Below, in pieces: positions 44,401-53,938 of a DNA stretch of 64,000 nucleotides. Every line of letters begins with the position of its first letter. Positions within the stretch are counted from its first letter, which is position 1. The notes under the pieces were generated by a model. That model ran no database searches and had not been told where the DNA came from. It worked only from the letters and a program-made list of their open reading frames with translations. Source of the DNA: Sporothrix humicola (taxonomy: Eukaryota > Ascomycota > Sordariomycetes > Ophiostomatales > Ophiostomataceae). The stretch spans positions 310,001-374,000 of the forward strand of contig WNYE01000008.1 in assembly GCA_021396245.1 (NCBI GenBank). The letters are read 5' to 3'. The position numbers and the translations under genes are program-made.

Positions 44401-44981
44401 ACTCGGGCAACGGCGGCGCCGGAAGCAGCATCAACAATAACCTCGGTGGTGGCGGCGGCGGACTCGCAATCAATACTAGTGCAGGCCCGATCCCCAAATT
44501 CATGATGATGACGCCTCCCACGCCGCAGCTCGAGTACTCCTCTGGCCAGTCGTCCCTTCCTCCCAGCCGAGGCGGCAACAGCAGCATCAACAACGACAAC
44601 TACCTGCGCCCTGTTAGCCGCAGCAGCAGCAAGATGTTTGGCGGCGGCGATTCTGGCGACCGCAAGAAGTCGGCCTTTGGCGGTGTCCGCAACAAGCTGA
44701 GTGCTTTGGCATCGAGAGTCAAGGACCGCGACAATAATAGCAACAACAACAGCGGCAGTGGCAGCGGCAGCAGCCAGAACGCAAGCTACGACCGACGGTC
44801 TGGTGTCCATACCAGTCATGGCGGAAGCAGCAGTGGCGGCGGTCTGGATGAGGGCGATCTCACCCCGGTGCGCCGGCAGACCCGAATGGCCGGTGCTGAT
44901 GTCTACGACGACGATGCGGACGATGCAGACACGGACGTACCGAAGCATCTTCACCGGGGCCTAAGGACAAAGACGACGTGA
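35496..44981 (+). CDS. fmp27: Fmp27/BLTP2 (Hobbit/SABRE-type) bridge-like lipid-transfer protein
   Basis: One uninterrupted exon of 9,486 nt, 3,161 residues. Proteins of this family form long hydrophobic grooves that carry lipids between the ER and the plasma membrane or other organelles; they are anchored in the ER by an N-terminal helix, seen here at about 8-30 (FILGVVVLLYLLSFVLFAII). Family landmarks are present in order: an IQRIGYFSLRRLAYVPRDG start block, the GFWDK motif at 1466-1470, a coiled coil near 1925-1990, and the WPPW motif at 2297-2300 that names the Fmp27 WPPW domain. The last 450 or so residues are a Ser/Asn/Gly-rich disordered tail holding a short conserved island (YMTFAYIRLPSVVLCLSYKG, about 2809-2828) of the type found at the C-terminus of these proteins. 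Length is slightly above yeast Fmp27 (about 2,600) and normal for filamentous fungi. Lipid cargo is not deducible. Confidence 0.93.
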   Translation: MALFSPTFILGVVVLLYLLSFVLFAIIRIVTGLSIQRIGYFSLRRLAYVPRDGLKIEVRGLGLNIHRPTFAQPTWLSIVVSELVVTADTSQLENTPHPDEKAACKGPLGKKPPFGRPGSRDGKATNEKTENDDTEGKTPTSTTSSSGPEQCSDSKNRRKAAGAEERSKTWNQLMKLKERIKRLHRNVNWLRMVDVVATNSAVNVVGVGNVQFGSFTIAVDTRRKMVDRDRLLFQGHDAPQETSQAEWIMTLRSVLFTPEGRESMEIVDNATLNIHGFLYEALDGLRDAAIALKLGRVHLPYDDLLYCAELYRKTKKAASPLALAPSHVAEPPSPMSPILEDDPFLSNAQPGQFDQAAGDGARTDADQSANSEPIDEDSLMQTVADSKEFVSSILRGIKEVQFAVSFLGIAKKVQTIKATGAPVLLMNLSMKEVGIDLHRLDPKSPAHRMYFSSKDIAHEALAAALSISLGVDDGHGKPQRLMYIPMATTTVKTTLPSKSMELTRVISAEERNANILFANSVVTSPSVDLDPRHLPLLLAALSRPKPKKSTQASPPKTRRHILISRLLPKSNIKFSMHEPVVRIALPPVSASADPDDFDLIISSISSISLDIESFHSTVEELHYSLASTLRLQTHTLFYQTSDGGRFDLLQTESFDLKIQLNASPDVHVVASGNLQTFSVKLVRPEIIDGLRQIVKQLRPTVVPDKKLIIRSEPREHVNFLRRMPTWLMHFQMQAFDFSVEAAGVDKRVSEDSRGIAVQLETWTVEYRAQRLDGPQRRPGRRRTVSRSVLLPDTDFLTQIPTTPRKKHHHNGDGRRIAIHGRGLEAFIVESTEKWEVDPFVNVPRFEVAFSTLSDNQGPVFHVHSHVRTLLLHYSLQRHYSVGMAVMVLKKAFAHPSLDVVTKKHGIAEPLPEPTKLEMSGTPTHLAPPSPLTSVDHGDPTGRTQRELIAVDVKVTLVQIKADLPSDPPIMLQIHGLETGRHRWSPPFLYWKLIRLHAEAPRMPRVWARLLSIKNGRLECKETRKKLPTSGYKVVRAFDISTDVIRIGIPHELVLYKIVDNIVNTFKSVLQLHHRFKTGTDEYILGKAPEGPKNIPRVAIRCRTFAFELEDGAFEWKLGMIYRAGRVEQMQRLAREEAFRVKAKKIQEEEARRESSKFRARSAAPRGRNAHAASSNSGARSQSEDRQPTARGSASSNFGRTPRYDPEGSSLGMTGNAHVTIADARHKLNLHNARGWKQRIDRSYLMARNGMKEIRSLLWGDHTSDEEVSEYENILGVPNRPALMTTVIDDLHFIIDKPSFPMKELPDFLHKVGKGMPKDMLYTLLIPVNLQINMGEAKVTLRDYPLPLLHVPGIASNQPSKLHALSLSSDFVIAEEFQGPESVRHVKVDILPPKNPEPGASKEGNFAIDVLRTTSQVKTYSDMTIDINTSLPTKITWGPSYQPAIQDMMMGFESFTKPQLDPSESVGFWDKIRLSFHSRVRVAWKQDGDVHLALKGTRDPYQVTRNGAGFLMCWRNDVRFNIHENDDPKQFMTVDSGEYILAVPDFSHHAREVNRQSTDQDSVTGDDSLRSGAAFKKVVMKLSGKVQWLAGLVFERAIDDGKRNFNFAPHYSIFLKAPQHAKSHNGLPYDAFRGFRSQHIHMSIAVRAPVDREWTVSNSEPSRSYNTVHLSPRFFTHFFAWWSLFSGPMSLPIRQGKLWPGQEKTSKKFGRHLATIKYNLLLAPLFLSHMYKHKDTEDPAENAISATGIKVRFDSFMLDMHQRREEFNTRDKGRKTQSRTTGMKIHACQLDLASADIRAVSASIRGTTAESIQNSLSHYIHNDEETADISRFTIPDEDFSWIDMDDFVELDWIIPTEPNPDTRIFPLAFAPRITYFRQTDIGGVISGDPDRTSPFGHEPTHLCIMTPGDDPRAVQMHLVRARLRQLEEQIDNHVRDINDAVKRIDNENNAAITNEIETLSRQANVLQEKKSFLENSLRLLAEETAAASTARAAATAASKAATELREARRRQREKAGTSGSVPLSDGPGDTSAAEGAAASVEGDKKGTDSGAEFASEFTNRFVVHNMKLKWNNNLRNIILRYIHQVSQRRGFVYYLSRPAVKFIIDIVEEQVKLKAGSGEASSVATGTAGAATGAPQATTEGPSSGDRTSGKDIEDRIRKILQDGRRFVSTDESSDDDTKKKEGTVYSTPMEDLSGGIAAEFTPQNNYHVHLIAPQIQLQSDKNKKHVVLVTAKGMELKVVEVMDKARLSDNVSGLVQRRFLVGMDSTQFFVTHRKWFSTRILSAYSGTSYGSPSGSSWPPWVPMEAIFDFQTDPFGFKRVVQKTSATLRYDKFNTLRLKYNEGVNTGEGVGTATSDNLESRMDNLWVEFPQARALCNSSQYYAIYVIVLDLLMYNEPAEKTRSERLEKIMLASDFSDLRGAPEMVIRLQERVRQLEDIKTHFQIHSKALDKRGWEERLLLERDLAACEDELFFIMKAITTSQGRNDSSQSNALLKWSISAREIVWHLIRDTNEPLVELQLKDVEYDRTDNADGSHINLIQVGKILGLNLLPDAMYPEMIVPYLNERGPMETGTEPMVRVYWYMLEAIAGITVMDHFEVTLFPMKIQLEHEVGKKIFEYIFPGTDADKQGNGGTSTQDSSFAKQSDDDTEDDEYTYNVHTSSRNRLGSAVSERDREASSAAFDTRAGSLELRLRPTLTSNQNQRSSTEKQKAMSVHSTDNGHSFRFFRQPTASSSKSLLKKQSHESLQSSSGPLRIGVGRSSTGFSSMTGGNESSKKSSRFTLRSNKSDDKQNNNPSDDLTKMITRASNYMTFAYIRLPSVVLCLSYKGKGERNIEDVHDFVFRLPTIEYRNKTWSNLDLALALKSRVIKALISHTGAIIGNKFSKHRPNTAQQNKLREQVTSSVLLSTPALHESRDNSGDDSSSIFGTSPVDFSRSPPRSLRGSQTSIPLPRSNSRSSSVASSNRSYIGNSGNGGAGSSINNNLGGGGGGLAINTSAGPIPKFMMMTPPTPQLEYSSGQSSLPPSRGGNSSINNDNYLRPVSRSSSKMFGGGDSGDRKKSAFGGVRNKLSALASRVKDRDNNSNNNSGSGSGSSQNASYDRRSGVHTSHGGSSSGGGLDEGDLTPVRRQTRMAGADVYDDDADDADTDVPKHLHRGLRTKTT

Positions 44982-46330
44982 TCGATGACGATACATGTCT
45001 ATGTTCCTCAGGGTTCGAGTTTAAAAAAATGGTAGCGAAAAGTGGGCTATATATGCCCAGAATAATGTGTTGTTTGAAAGATGAAGGATTAAAAATTATA
45101 GACGGGGAGGTTTAGGGGACCGGGTTTCGGGTTTTTGCACTATATATGGCACATCACGGCATATCATGGGGAACGGGGTGTTTCTCGTGTTTTTCTGTTG
45201 GCCGTTTGCCCTTTTCTGTTTTCTTATGTTTTACTGTCATTTTTTGTTTACCATCTACATTTCCTTCCACCTGTCCCTAGGCGTTTTTATCTCCCCCAAA
45301 CCCGATACAATCATTGTATATATATACGTCGGTTTGTGGGAAGAGGGAAGGCAGGTTTCTTGTTTTTCTTTGTTTTTGCATTTTGCATCTTTTCTCACAG
45401 CTTACATTCTAAGCTCACACTCATACATGTACATGTTTTTGTTTCCTTGCGTCGTTTTTCAAGTAAATACAATGAAATTCTTTACATTAAGCTTTCTTCT
45501 TTTTTTGCTACATGTAGGCTGGTGTGTTTGTTCTCTGCCCGTGAAAATTGCCCGAGGGCTCACCTACTATTGTTCTGAATTCGGCATTTCGTTATGAAAG
45601 TAAACAAAGTATGCAAATGAATGATTACTGCCAGATAAATTCCGGCCATACTGCTCTCATTCTGTTGGCCTTCTTCCTTATTCCTTATTCATTTCTTTAT
45701 AATTCAACTGGCAAAGTATGAGGTCGGGTACCGTCGGGTTGTCGAGTTCGAGAGCCTTTTTTTGGTGTGGATACGGCAAAAGAGCTGTTGAAATTGAAAA
45801 TAAAAAAAAGTGGTGAACGGGAGTGACTTCGATGTTACTACGGCCCCGTCAAAGATCGTCTTCCATTGTTCTAGAAGAGCCTGCAAAAGAGCGACGGTCG
45901 ATCTGTATTCTTCATTTACGGCGAATAAACACGCATGTTCAGAAGAAATCACTTGCAGGTTTTAAAAATTGGTTAAGAGTTGAAATGTGTGTCATGAAGA
46001 GGTAAGAGTAAAAAGCCAGGTAAGGTATCTCATGCTCATGTAAGAAGAAAAAAAAAATGCTGTTGGGGAAAAAATATCATCGCTCCCCATCCAAAATGCT
46101 GACCAAAATTTCCCATGCTTCATAGTAAAACAAACGCCAGATGCCTATGCAGATATGATAATGACAAAAGAAAATGTAGTCCCAAAAAATTGGGAGGAAA
46201 AGGAAGGTGACAGCGACTTAGCCGTGAGGCAGCACTGTGTTGAACAAAAAAAAATGTACTAGGTTCGTGGGGTGGAGATAAAAGTGGAAAGTGTGATTGA
46301 AAAGCGAGAAGTGGGCTTTCAATCGAGAAT
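44982..46330. other. Convergent intergenic region between Fmp27 and the unknown gene
   Basis: T-rich on the left and A-rich on the right, consistent with two facing terminators. The open frames at 45135..45597 are T-rich by-products. Nothing else is recognised. Confidence 0.5.
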
Positions 46331-48388
46331 TCAATCGGTATCGCTGGAAGCGACGACGCTCACCCAGCGAGCGGGGACACCGTCTGTTCCGACGACATAG
46401 GGTTTGCCGCCCATCTTGCGAGGTGGCAGTGCAAGGCGTGCACGGCCGGGCTTGCGATCGTCGAGTTTGCCGACGCGGCGCATGGCCATTTCCATGACGG
46501 CGATGCGAATAAAGTCGGAATTTTCGCGAAGTTCGCGCTGCCGGGGTCCTGGTGGCGGACGGTCGGATTCCTGCAGGCTGGTCGACGAGGCGGAACGGCT
46601 GGGAGGGTGAAGTGGGAGACCCGATGGAGTAGTGGCACCGCTACCGCCAGAGGACGAAGATCGCGAGCCCTTCGTGCGGTGCACTCGGTAGGTTTGCATC
46701 TGAATAGACGCGGTAAAGGGCGACCGGGGTGGCGAGGAACCAGGCGATGTTGCGCCGCCGGATGTGGAGGACGAGGAAGACGGCGCCGTCGGCAGGATCA
46801 GGGACGAGGGTGACAGCGAGGCAGATGCCAGCGCTGGCGACAGCATCTGTGCAGCCGAAAGTCGCGGGTCAATGTGCGGTCCTGTGGCGGGGTTGAGATA
46901 GCGACGCAGCGCGGGACTCGGCTCTTCTTCGAGTGGCGGGGGACGGCGCTCGTCAGTGTAAGGAATGCGGGGGTCGATGGTGAGAATGGAGCGCGTTAAA
47001 AAGTCCTCGGGCGGAATGGATGTCAAGTTGAGGTTGGAAAATGAGCGAGCCGCATTTCGCAGCGCGCGGAGCGATGCTGTGAGGTTGGACTTGAAAGCGG
47101 ACCGCAGGGGCTGAAGAGGGAAGCGGGCCTCAGTCGTCTTTGCAAGAGGGTCCGGAGGCGATTGGAAAACGCGGAAATCGAGACTGTCGACGTCGACCTC
47201 GCTGTCGCTTCCGCCATCAAGGCTGGCTGCCGAAAGAGGGTCGCTTTCGTGATCGCCTGGGGGCGATGAAACAGGGGTGAGTGACCGACGAGTCGGGCGC
47301 GCTTTGCGCACACTGCCATGGCCGCGGTGGGGAGTGCGCGGCGAGTCGTAGGAAGAGATAGTGCCGGTTGCGAAAGAATCAGCCAGCGAGGGCATAGACT
47401 CGAGCGAGACTGTACGCGTGGAGAGATCGGGGTCGAGTGTGCTGTCGCTTATAGAGACCTCGTCATCGTCTTCCAGATCTTCCGGTGCAGTCAAAAGGAC
47501 ATCGAGCGGGCTTTTGCTGAGAGAAAGGCTGAATTCTTGCTCAGCTTCCTGGACTTGGTCAATAAATGAGTTGACAGTCATGCGCTTCTCGCTTAGGCGT
47601 TCGCCGTTGGCATTCCGTGTTTGTCGCAGGCTGCGCGAGGATCGTGACCGGGGAATATTGGTGACGGCTAAAAGCGCGGCTACGGAGGGCGAAATGGATT
47701 CGGGGCTGTGGACGTCGCGTGACCGGCGCCGCGAGCCGGTTCCCAATGCTTGGGCCTGACTTTGTCGGAAACCGCGCCAGACGTCTTGGTTTGGGTGTTG
47801 GTGGTGACGGTGTTTGGTCGTGTGTGCATGGGCGTGGGTATGGGCATGAGCATGAGCATGAGCATGCGCGTGAGCGGTCTCGTGCCTTGCTGCCTTTACC
47901 GGAATTTGTACAGGGCTCGTGGGCGTTGTTGGCCGCTCGTCGGGGACAAAAACAGAGCCGGCTTGTGAAGTGCCTAATGATTTTGTCGGTGTAAAGGGCA
48001 TGAGCGGCGCATCGTTTTTTGCAAGTTTTCGGCTGTCAGAAACGGCGCCGCCTCGGGGTGCGGCGACAGTCGCACTCATGTTCATGGCTGACGAAGAAGA
48101 GCCAGTTGAGGTTGAGGGGCCAGCCAAAGGAGAGGCGGTTGTGCGGGACGGTGGTACGGCGTTGTTGGACGGGATCGGATCCCACGTTGCGGTGTCATTC
48201 CTACGTCTGCTCAGAATGGCAAATGGTGAGGATGTAGAGGAGGTCGAGGATGTTGGTGGTGATCGCGACGGAGAATGTTGGGGCGAGTGTCGTGGGGATT
48301 GTGACGGTGACTGTGCTGGAGATGTAGTAGGTGAAGGTCGAGAGAAATGGTTCTGGCGGGAAACCAGAAAGGAGCGCGGGGACATCAT
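46331..48388 (-). CDS. Low-complexity protein of unknown function with a compact C-terminal block
   Basis: Single exon, 685 residues from the ATG at 48386..48388 (a second ATG follows immediately). The frame is open another 67 codons to 48589, but that stretch is encoded by pyrimidine-rich DNA that looks like 5' UTR. The protein is mostly disordered: a SQSP-type repeat (SPSQSPRHSPQHSPSRSP) near the start, an Ala-His dipeptide run (about 170-185) followed by KHRHHQHP, and Ser/Pro-rich stretches. Short ordered parts are SIDQVQEAEQEFSLSLS-like helix near 275, RTVSLESMPSLADSFATGTISSYDSPRTP, a QPLRSAFKSNLTASLRALRNAARSFSNLN amphipathic stretch, and the C-terminal PRQRELRENSDFIRIAVMEM..GKLDD block. 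I believe this last block is shared by uncharacterised proteins in other ascomycetes, but could not check. No enzymatic motif is visible. Confidence 0.7.
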   Translation of the reverse strand: MMSPRSFLVSRQNHFSRPSPTTSPAQSPSQSPRHSPQHSPSRSPPTSSTSSTSSPFAILSRRRNDTATWDPIPSNNAVPPSRTTASPLAGPSTSTGSSSSAMNMSATVAAPRGGAVSDSRKLAKNDAPLMPFTPTKSLGTSQAGSVFVPDERPTTPTSPVQIPVKAARHETAHAHAHAHAHAHTHAHAHTTKHRHHQHPNQDVWRGFRQSQAQALGTGSRRRSRDVHSPESISPSVAALLAVTNIPRSRSSRSLRQTRNANGERLSEKRMTVNSFIDQVQEAEQEFSLSLSKSPLDVLLTAPEDLEDDDEVSISDSTLDPDLSTRTVSLESMPSLADSFATGTISSYDSPRTPHRGHGSVRKARPTRRSLTPVSSPPGDHESDPLSAASLDGGSDSEVDVDSLDFRVFQSPPDPLAKTTEARFPLQPLRSAFKSNLTASLRALRNAARSFSNLNLTSIPPEDFLTRSILTIDPRIPYTDERRPPPLEEEPSPALRRYLNPATGPHIDPRLSAAQMLSPALASASLSPSSLILPTAPSSSSSTSGGATSPGSSPPRSPFTASIQMQTYRVHRTKGSRSSSSGGSGATTPSGLPLHPPSRSASSTSLQESDRPPPGPRQRELRENSDFIRIAVMEMAMRRVGKLDDRKPGRARLALPPRKMGGKPYVVGTDGVPARWVSVVASSDTD
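47824..47876 (-). repeat. Hexanucleotide repeat coding for Ala-His
   Basis: GCATGA/GCGTGG-type units on the + strand read on the - strand as alternating Ala and His codons inside the unknown protein. Confidence 0.85.
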
Positions 48389-51300
48389 CGCCACGAATCC
48401 CTTTTGCAGTCCTGAATTTCCCCCACGCGAGAACCAGACAAGTTTGGGGGAGACAGGAGCAAAAGGGGAAGAGGGTAAAAAAAGAAGAAAAAGGAAGGCA
48501 AAAAGAAGGCCGCCAGAACACAGTATGCGTCGATATGGTTGGTGTTTGCTCCGTAAATTAAGGGTGCGGCCAACCCTGATCAGCGGCAATACACCCTATC
48601 CACAGTCCACCAGATTTGCTGTGCCGGCTGCACGGCGGGACATGGCAAGCCTGCCGTGGAGACAAAAATGTGTGCTGGGGGCTGCGAGGTTTTGGGTTTT
48701 GGATTACTCCGTTGAGCCAGTGTTGTCGGGCTGCCAAGGCGCACTGACAAGGGTCCGCGCTGGTGTCCGTACAGTGTGGGCACTGACGTAGTTTGGAGAG
48801 CGTCAAAGTGCGTTGAATATTTTTGGTGGGAAAGGCTGCCGTGCTGCAGGGCACCCGAGACTGTGTACGTAAATGTACGTAAGAGCAACGTTGGGACGGG
48901 CGGGCCTGGAAGTGGAGGGCCGAGGACCGCTGGGTCGGCTGGGTCGCCTGTGGTGGCGCTGCGCTGAAAAAGAACAAGTTGAAAATGGCTGCGCTGCGAT
49001 TTGCTGCCCAAAAAGATGCCGGTTTGCCCGCGGGCTTCCTCCCTTTTCTCCCCTCGCTTTCTTTGTGCAAGTAGCGCCTCTGGTGCGATGGATACAACGT
49101 AACGATCCTCGCCTGCCGTCGTTCTCGGTTGTTCGTATGCCGTGCGAAGACAGTGCGTGCTCGGTGTCGGAGGTATGATATATCGTGTGGAGTCGGTGTC
49201 TATCGATAGCCAATGCTGGCTCGGTCGATGTATTCAGATAGGGCTCGTTTGAGTCGTGTGCGCTTCACGATGTCGTGTGACAGAGCCAGGTTGAAGCAGT
49301 TCAAGTTACAAACAAGAGAAAGGAAAGCAGAGAAGGCCAGATACGAGAAGTGCCAGATGGCCATTCTTTTATCAGCTCAGCCCGATCCTCTCCAATCTCT
49401 CCCTGCCTTGATTGACGTCTGCTGCCACCCCACGGTTTTGGCTTTGTCTAGATAGGCAAGTCCAAAACAACTCGCCGAATCTGGGTGCGGGTGGCTAGGC
49501 TCGCCTGGATAGCCAGATAGTGTGCCTGCAATCCGTTCGTTAGTAGATTGTAGATAGTGCAGTTGGCTGACAGCTCGCGGGAGGGGTTCACAACTGACGG
49601 CTGGGCCTTGCTATCTCTGCCACTCTAGCTGAATGTCGACGTCGAATCAGCAACAGCGCTCGCGTGTGCCTCCAACCCCCCATTTGTGCCCGCTCTTTTG
49701 ACTTCTGGCGTCTTATCGCCGTCGGCAAAGCCCGATCAAAAGGACCAGAGTGGCTTGGCTATGCCTGTCTTGTGCGCAAAACAAACAAAGTACAGCCTTC
49801 AATGTGTAGTGTGCAGCCTGTCGGAAGGGATGGGGGTCACTAGATGTTGTGCGCGTGCCCTACAGCGACACAAGTGCAATACACCATACGCCGAGATGCC
49901 CCGTGTTTGTGTGTGCTGTCGAGTCGTGTGCTATGCCATTTCGTATTGTGTTGTCATTGGGGTTTGACAAGGAAAGCTGGCAATGTGTCTTTTTGTCCAG
50001 TTGGCAATTAGTTGACTTCCCCTGACCAGAATTTCACAAACAATTTGGAAGCGATCAGGCAAGTACGACCGTTTGCACCTGCCGTTCTCAACGGTAATTA
50101 TGAGCATCATCCGCGTCCTCCGTCGCTCCTTCCATCTTACTGTGGCGGCGATGCACTCTTGCCCGAATAGGAAGCAGGCAACCTACACGCTCCTTCCTCA
50201 TGGGGGCATCCTACAAAGGAGATGGCGGGGAGCACCAGGGCCCCTTTTCAACCGTAATTAAGTTGACAACTCCCACATGCTGAAAACACAACAAGAAACG
50301 ACAATCTCAAATTTAAACCTCAAAACTCAAAAAGGCCGCAGGCATTCATTCACCGCCATCCCATCCCATCCCATCCCATCCCGCGTCGTCAAATTCTTCA
50401 TCTTGTAAAGACGATCTGACTCACTTTGAAAGGCTTCGGTTGGGCAGAGCCAGAGTCTGCAATTAAAAGGCGCTTTCCGTCACGAATCCTCGGCGCGAGA
50501 GAAGACAACTGGGCCGCCACGAAAGAAACGCGCCAAATGGATACAAGAAAATCAGAAGAGGAAAAACACAAACAGAAAAAAAATTGGGCCCTCTTACAGA
50601 GAGACTTTTGAGGTTTCATTTCGGGCCTCGTTTTCGTCCCCATTTTCACTAACAAAAAGCCGCTCTTCCATTCGTTCCAGAAGGCCCACGTCATCCCACA
50701 TTTGCAGTCTTCATACGTGGGAACGCAGGGTCCCTTGGAAAAGAGGATCAATTGAGGACGGAATAGGAAAGCAAAAAAAAGAAAGAAAACGAAAAGGACG
50801 TGGGCAACACGAACCCGGAGCAAATTGGTGAAAAAGAAAAGAAAAAAGTGAAGAGGCTCCACAAGGGAACGGGCAAGATCCTAGCATCTGCCATGCCCGC
50901 GGTTTCGGCGAGCCAAATGAGAGGAGCAAAGTCTCCAGCGAGCGAAAATTTGAGAAAAAGCCAAACATTCGAGAACAGCCCAAAGAATGACAGGCAGTGA
51001 CACTACCGCTAGAAGTCTGGCAGGTTTGCGCTTGTTTTTTTGCCTTTGGCTTTGGCCTGGGCCGTCAGAGAAATGCCCAAGTTTCTTGACATTCTCTCCC
51101 GTCCAGATTGCCGGTCTTCAGTGGCTCGGCAGGCAAATTGAAATAGGGCATAAAATCGAGAGTCACAGAAAGACCATATTTGTGCAACCGACACTGATAC
51201 CGTTCCCTCCGTCTATTTGATCTCAATCGCCGGGCCAGGCATGAGACAGCGTCACAACAGGACACATCCTGTTGCTGCAGGTCGCCAAAAGCAGATGTTG

Positions 51301-52524
51301 TGCCATCCAATGCGGGCAGCTTTCTTTGAGAGGGGAAGCATGCCGTGCTCGTGGAAGCGAGCGCACAAACACACAAACACTCGAAACTCAAAAACTGGAC
51401 GATCTTGGATACGACCCCGAGCCCTGTTTTTCTTGTCCACTTGTGCCCATCCTTTGACATCCCGCTGAGACTGAATCACTTGCAACATGTCATCCAGGGG
51501 CGGGATCGCGGGGTGGCGCACAAAACGGCCACGGGCAAGACACTCAAGATGCGCGTGGTGTGGCGATCACTCAGGAGCAGATCGAGCTGACACTGTTTGG
51601 TCCAAAGGTCATGAAATGGAAGCACTTGACTGGCAGAGAGCCTGTAGGCGTTTACAGGCTTAGGACAAAGGAACAAGACCAGCGACACCAGGCGAGCAAA
51701 GCCGCCTTAGTGCCTGTATCTCAACAAACAAAAGCACACTAAAAGCGGCCTCGTGACACTCTGGTGCAGACACGAAAACGAACTGCGGTTTTTGAAAGGA
51801 ACGACAAGAATGCAGAGCAAAAAGAGAAATGAAGAAAAAAGGACAGATCAAAAACAAAAGACACAAAAGGCAAGTGGAAGCAAGAGCACGAAAAGAAAAG
51901 AGAGAAGAAAAAAAACTCATTTGTGGCTTGCATCATGAGTTGCTGCCCAATGGCTGAGAAGACGTGCACCTTTACTCGCTTGAGCGCTTCCGTTGCTCCT
52001 TTTACGCCCCGAAGTCGCAGTTCGGCGCGGTTCTCAACTTAAAGTTTCCTCTTTGGTTCTTTATGTGTTTTAATGTGGGTATCAATTCACTTTTTGTTTA
52101 CTAGAACTACACACCGGACGAACAGGGTCAGACGACAATAGCAACGACAAAAAGACCATGCATCACACTCATATCTCGCTTTTATTCTCATACCCATGCC
52201 ACCAACGGCCACACTCGTTTTGAATCATACAACAAATCCGGACAAAAACATAACAGGCCCAAAATCAAAAGAAGAGGATGAAAGAAAAGATGAAATATGA
52301 TGGCACTCCAAAAACCCCATGTGCCATTTTTATGGTATTATTTGTTTGAATGCCAGGCAGATGCCACTGCCATTTCCCCAGAAGGCGCCTTATGATCCGC
52401 TGGCATATAGAGAGCCGCGATGATAAACAACCGAAACGCAATGCAGATAATGAAATTCAAGAAGGTGTTGAAGAAGGAGGAGAAGGAGGAGAAGAAAAAG
52501 AGATAATGTAAAGAGGGCACGCGT
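48389..52524. other. 4.1-kb gene desert between the unknown gene and the 7TM gene
   Basis: The first few hundred bases hold the promoter and leader of the unknown gene. The last few hundred are the 3' flank of the 7TM gene. Between them only short frames without recognisable domains or convincing splice patterns occur. A (CATCC)5 run is at 50357..50381. No transposon or RNA gene is recognised. Confidence 0.45.
50357..50381 (+). repeat. (CATCC)5 minisatellite
   Basis: Five perfect CATCC units in non-coding DNA. Confidence 0.95.
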
Positions 52525-53904
52525 CTAAAATGGCTGGCCTTCTTTACGACCACGACTTTCGAAATCGCCTGGCCACTGTGGCGGCACACCCTTGGGTGTC
52601 ACCACTCCGAACCGCCGGTCACCATACCGCGACAGCCGCTCCTCGTTAAAGTCGCGCTCGGCGGCATACTCCAAGTTGGGGTCGACGCCGTCGTTGTAGT
52701 ACTGGTCGGCAAATCGCCGGCGGCCTGTACCCGGTGCCGAGGACGATCGTGGCCGTTGAGGGGTCTGAGGTGTCTGTGGTGGTTGTGGTGGCCGCCTTGG
52801 ACCATTTGCTGCTGGGTCCGTGTCCAGGAAGCTGGCATATGTCCCCGACACGGCCGTCAGCTCGCGGGCGAGACCGTCAATCTCGCGCTGGATGTCGCTG
52901 ACGCGCATAATGCCATTGGCTGTCATGGCCTCTTCCTCGCTGCTCCGTGGGCTTTGGCTGCGCAGCTGTTGGCGCTGGTCGCCTGTGCCGATGCGCAGCA
53001 GCTTGCCATTGGCATCACGGCCGCGCCGGCTGCCCGACTTTTTGATAGTAACTGTCTTGGCGGCCATGGTCGTGGCCGTCATGGTCGATGCCCGCGAAAT
53101 GTACGCTGTCGGCACCGTGTTGCGGGTCATTTCGGTTGTGTTGCCTGCCATTGTCGTCGGTGCTCTGCCGAACCGGGGCAGCCAGCCGCCGCGATCGCGT
53201 GCCCTCAGGAACGGACGCAGCGCCGGGATGGATGCTGTGATAAGGGCCAAATTCGTCTCAATGTCAGACGCAATAAAGCCAATGTTGAACGTTGGGTCTG
53301 GGGAATTGACAAGGCCAAAGAGGCCCTGGATGAAGATGACCATCCGGGCAATGGATGTGATAGTGACCCTATGCCATTAGTAATTGTTCGATTAATTTGT
53401 ACGCTCCAGAGAGAGGGTGCTTACAATATGCCCAAAAGGAAAATAACAATGAGACCAAACTTGGTACGCCGGCGGATCTTGAGATCGGCCAGAATGTACA
53501 GCGGCAAGGCCAGGACGATGATGTCTGTCACGATGTTAAAAGCCGATGTCGACACAAACAACAGCCGTTGGTCAACGCAGTGGCCACCCTTGATGCTGCG
53601 GTCCCAGTTGAAGGCAATCGGCGTGCACTGAAAGACGAGGGCGAAAAAGACGCCGACCATCTGCATCAGGTTAATGGTGTTGAGCACGATAATGAAACGG
53701 CGGATTCCATTCTTCTGGCCAAACAGGCGCAGAAGGAAGATGAGCACCGAAGACTTGGCGAGTGAGAGAATAGGGTTGTAGAGGAACTCGACGGCAAAGT
53801 TCCAGATGGCACCCTGCATCGGGTCGTGTGGTGGAATGTCATTAAGATGGATACCGATGAAGTTTGTCTTTATGACTAGAGGGTGTCAGTTGGAGTGCCT
53901 TAAT

Positions 53905-53938
<34 letters not shown>

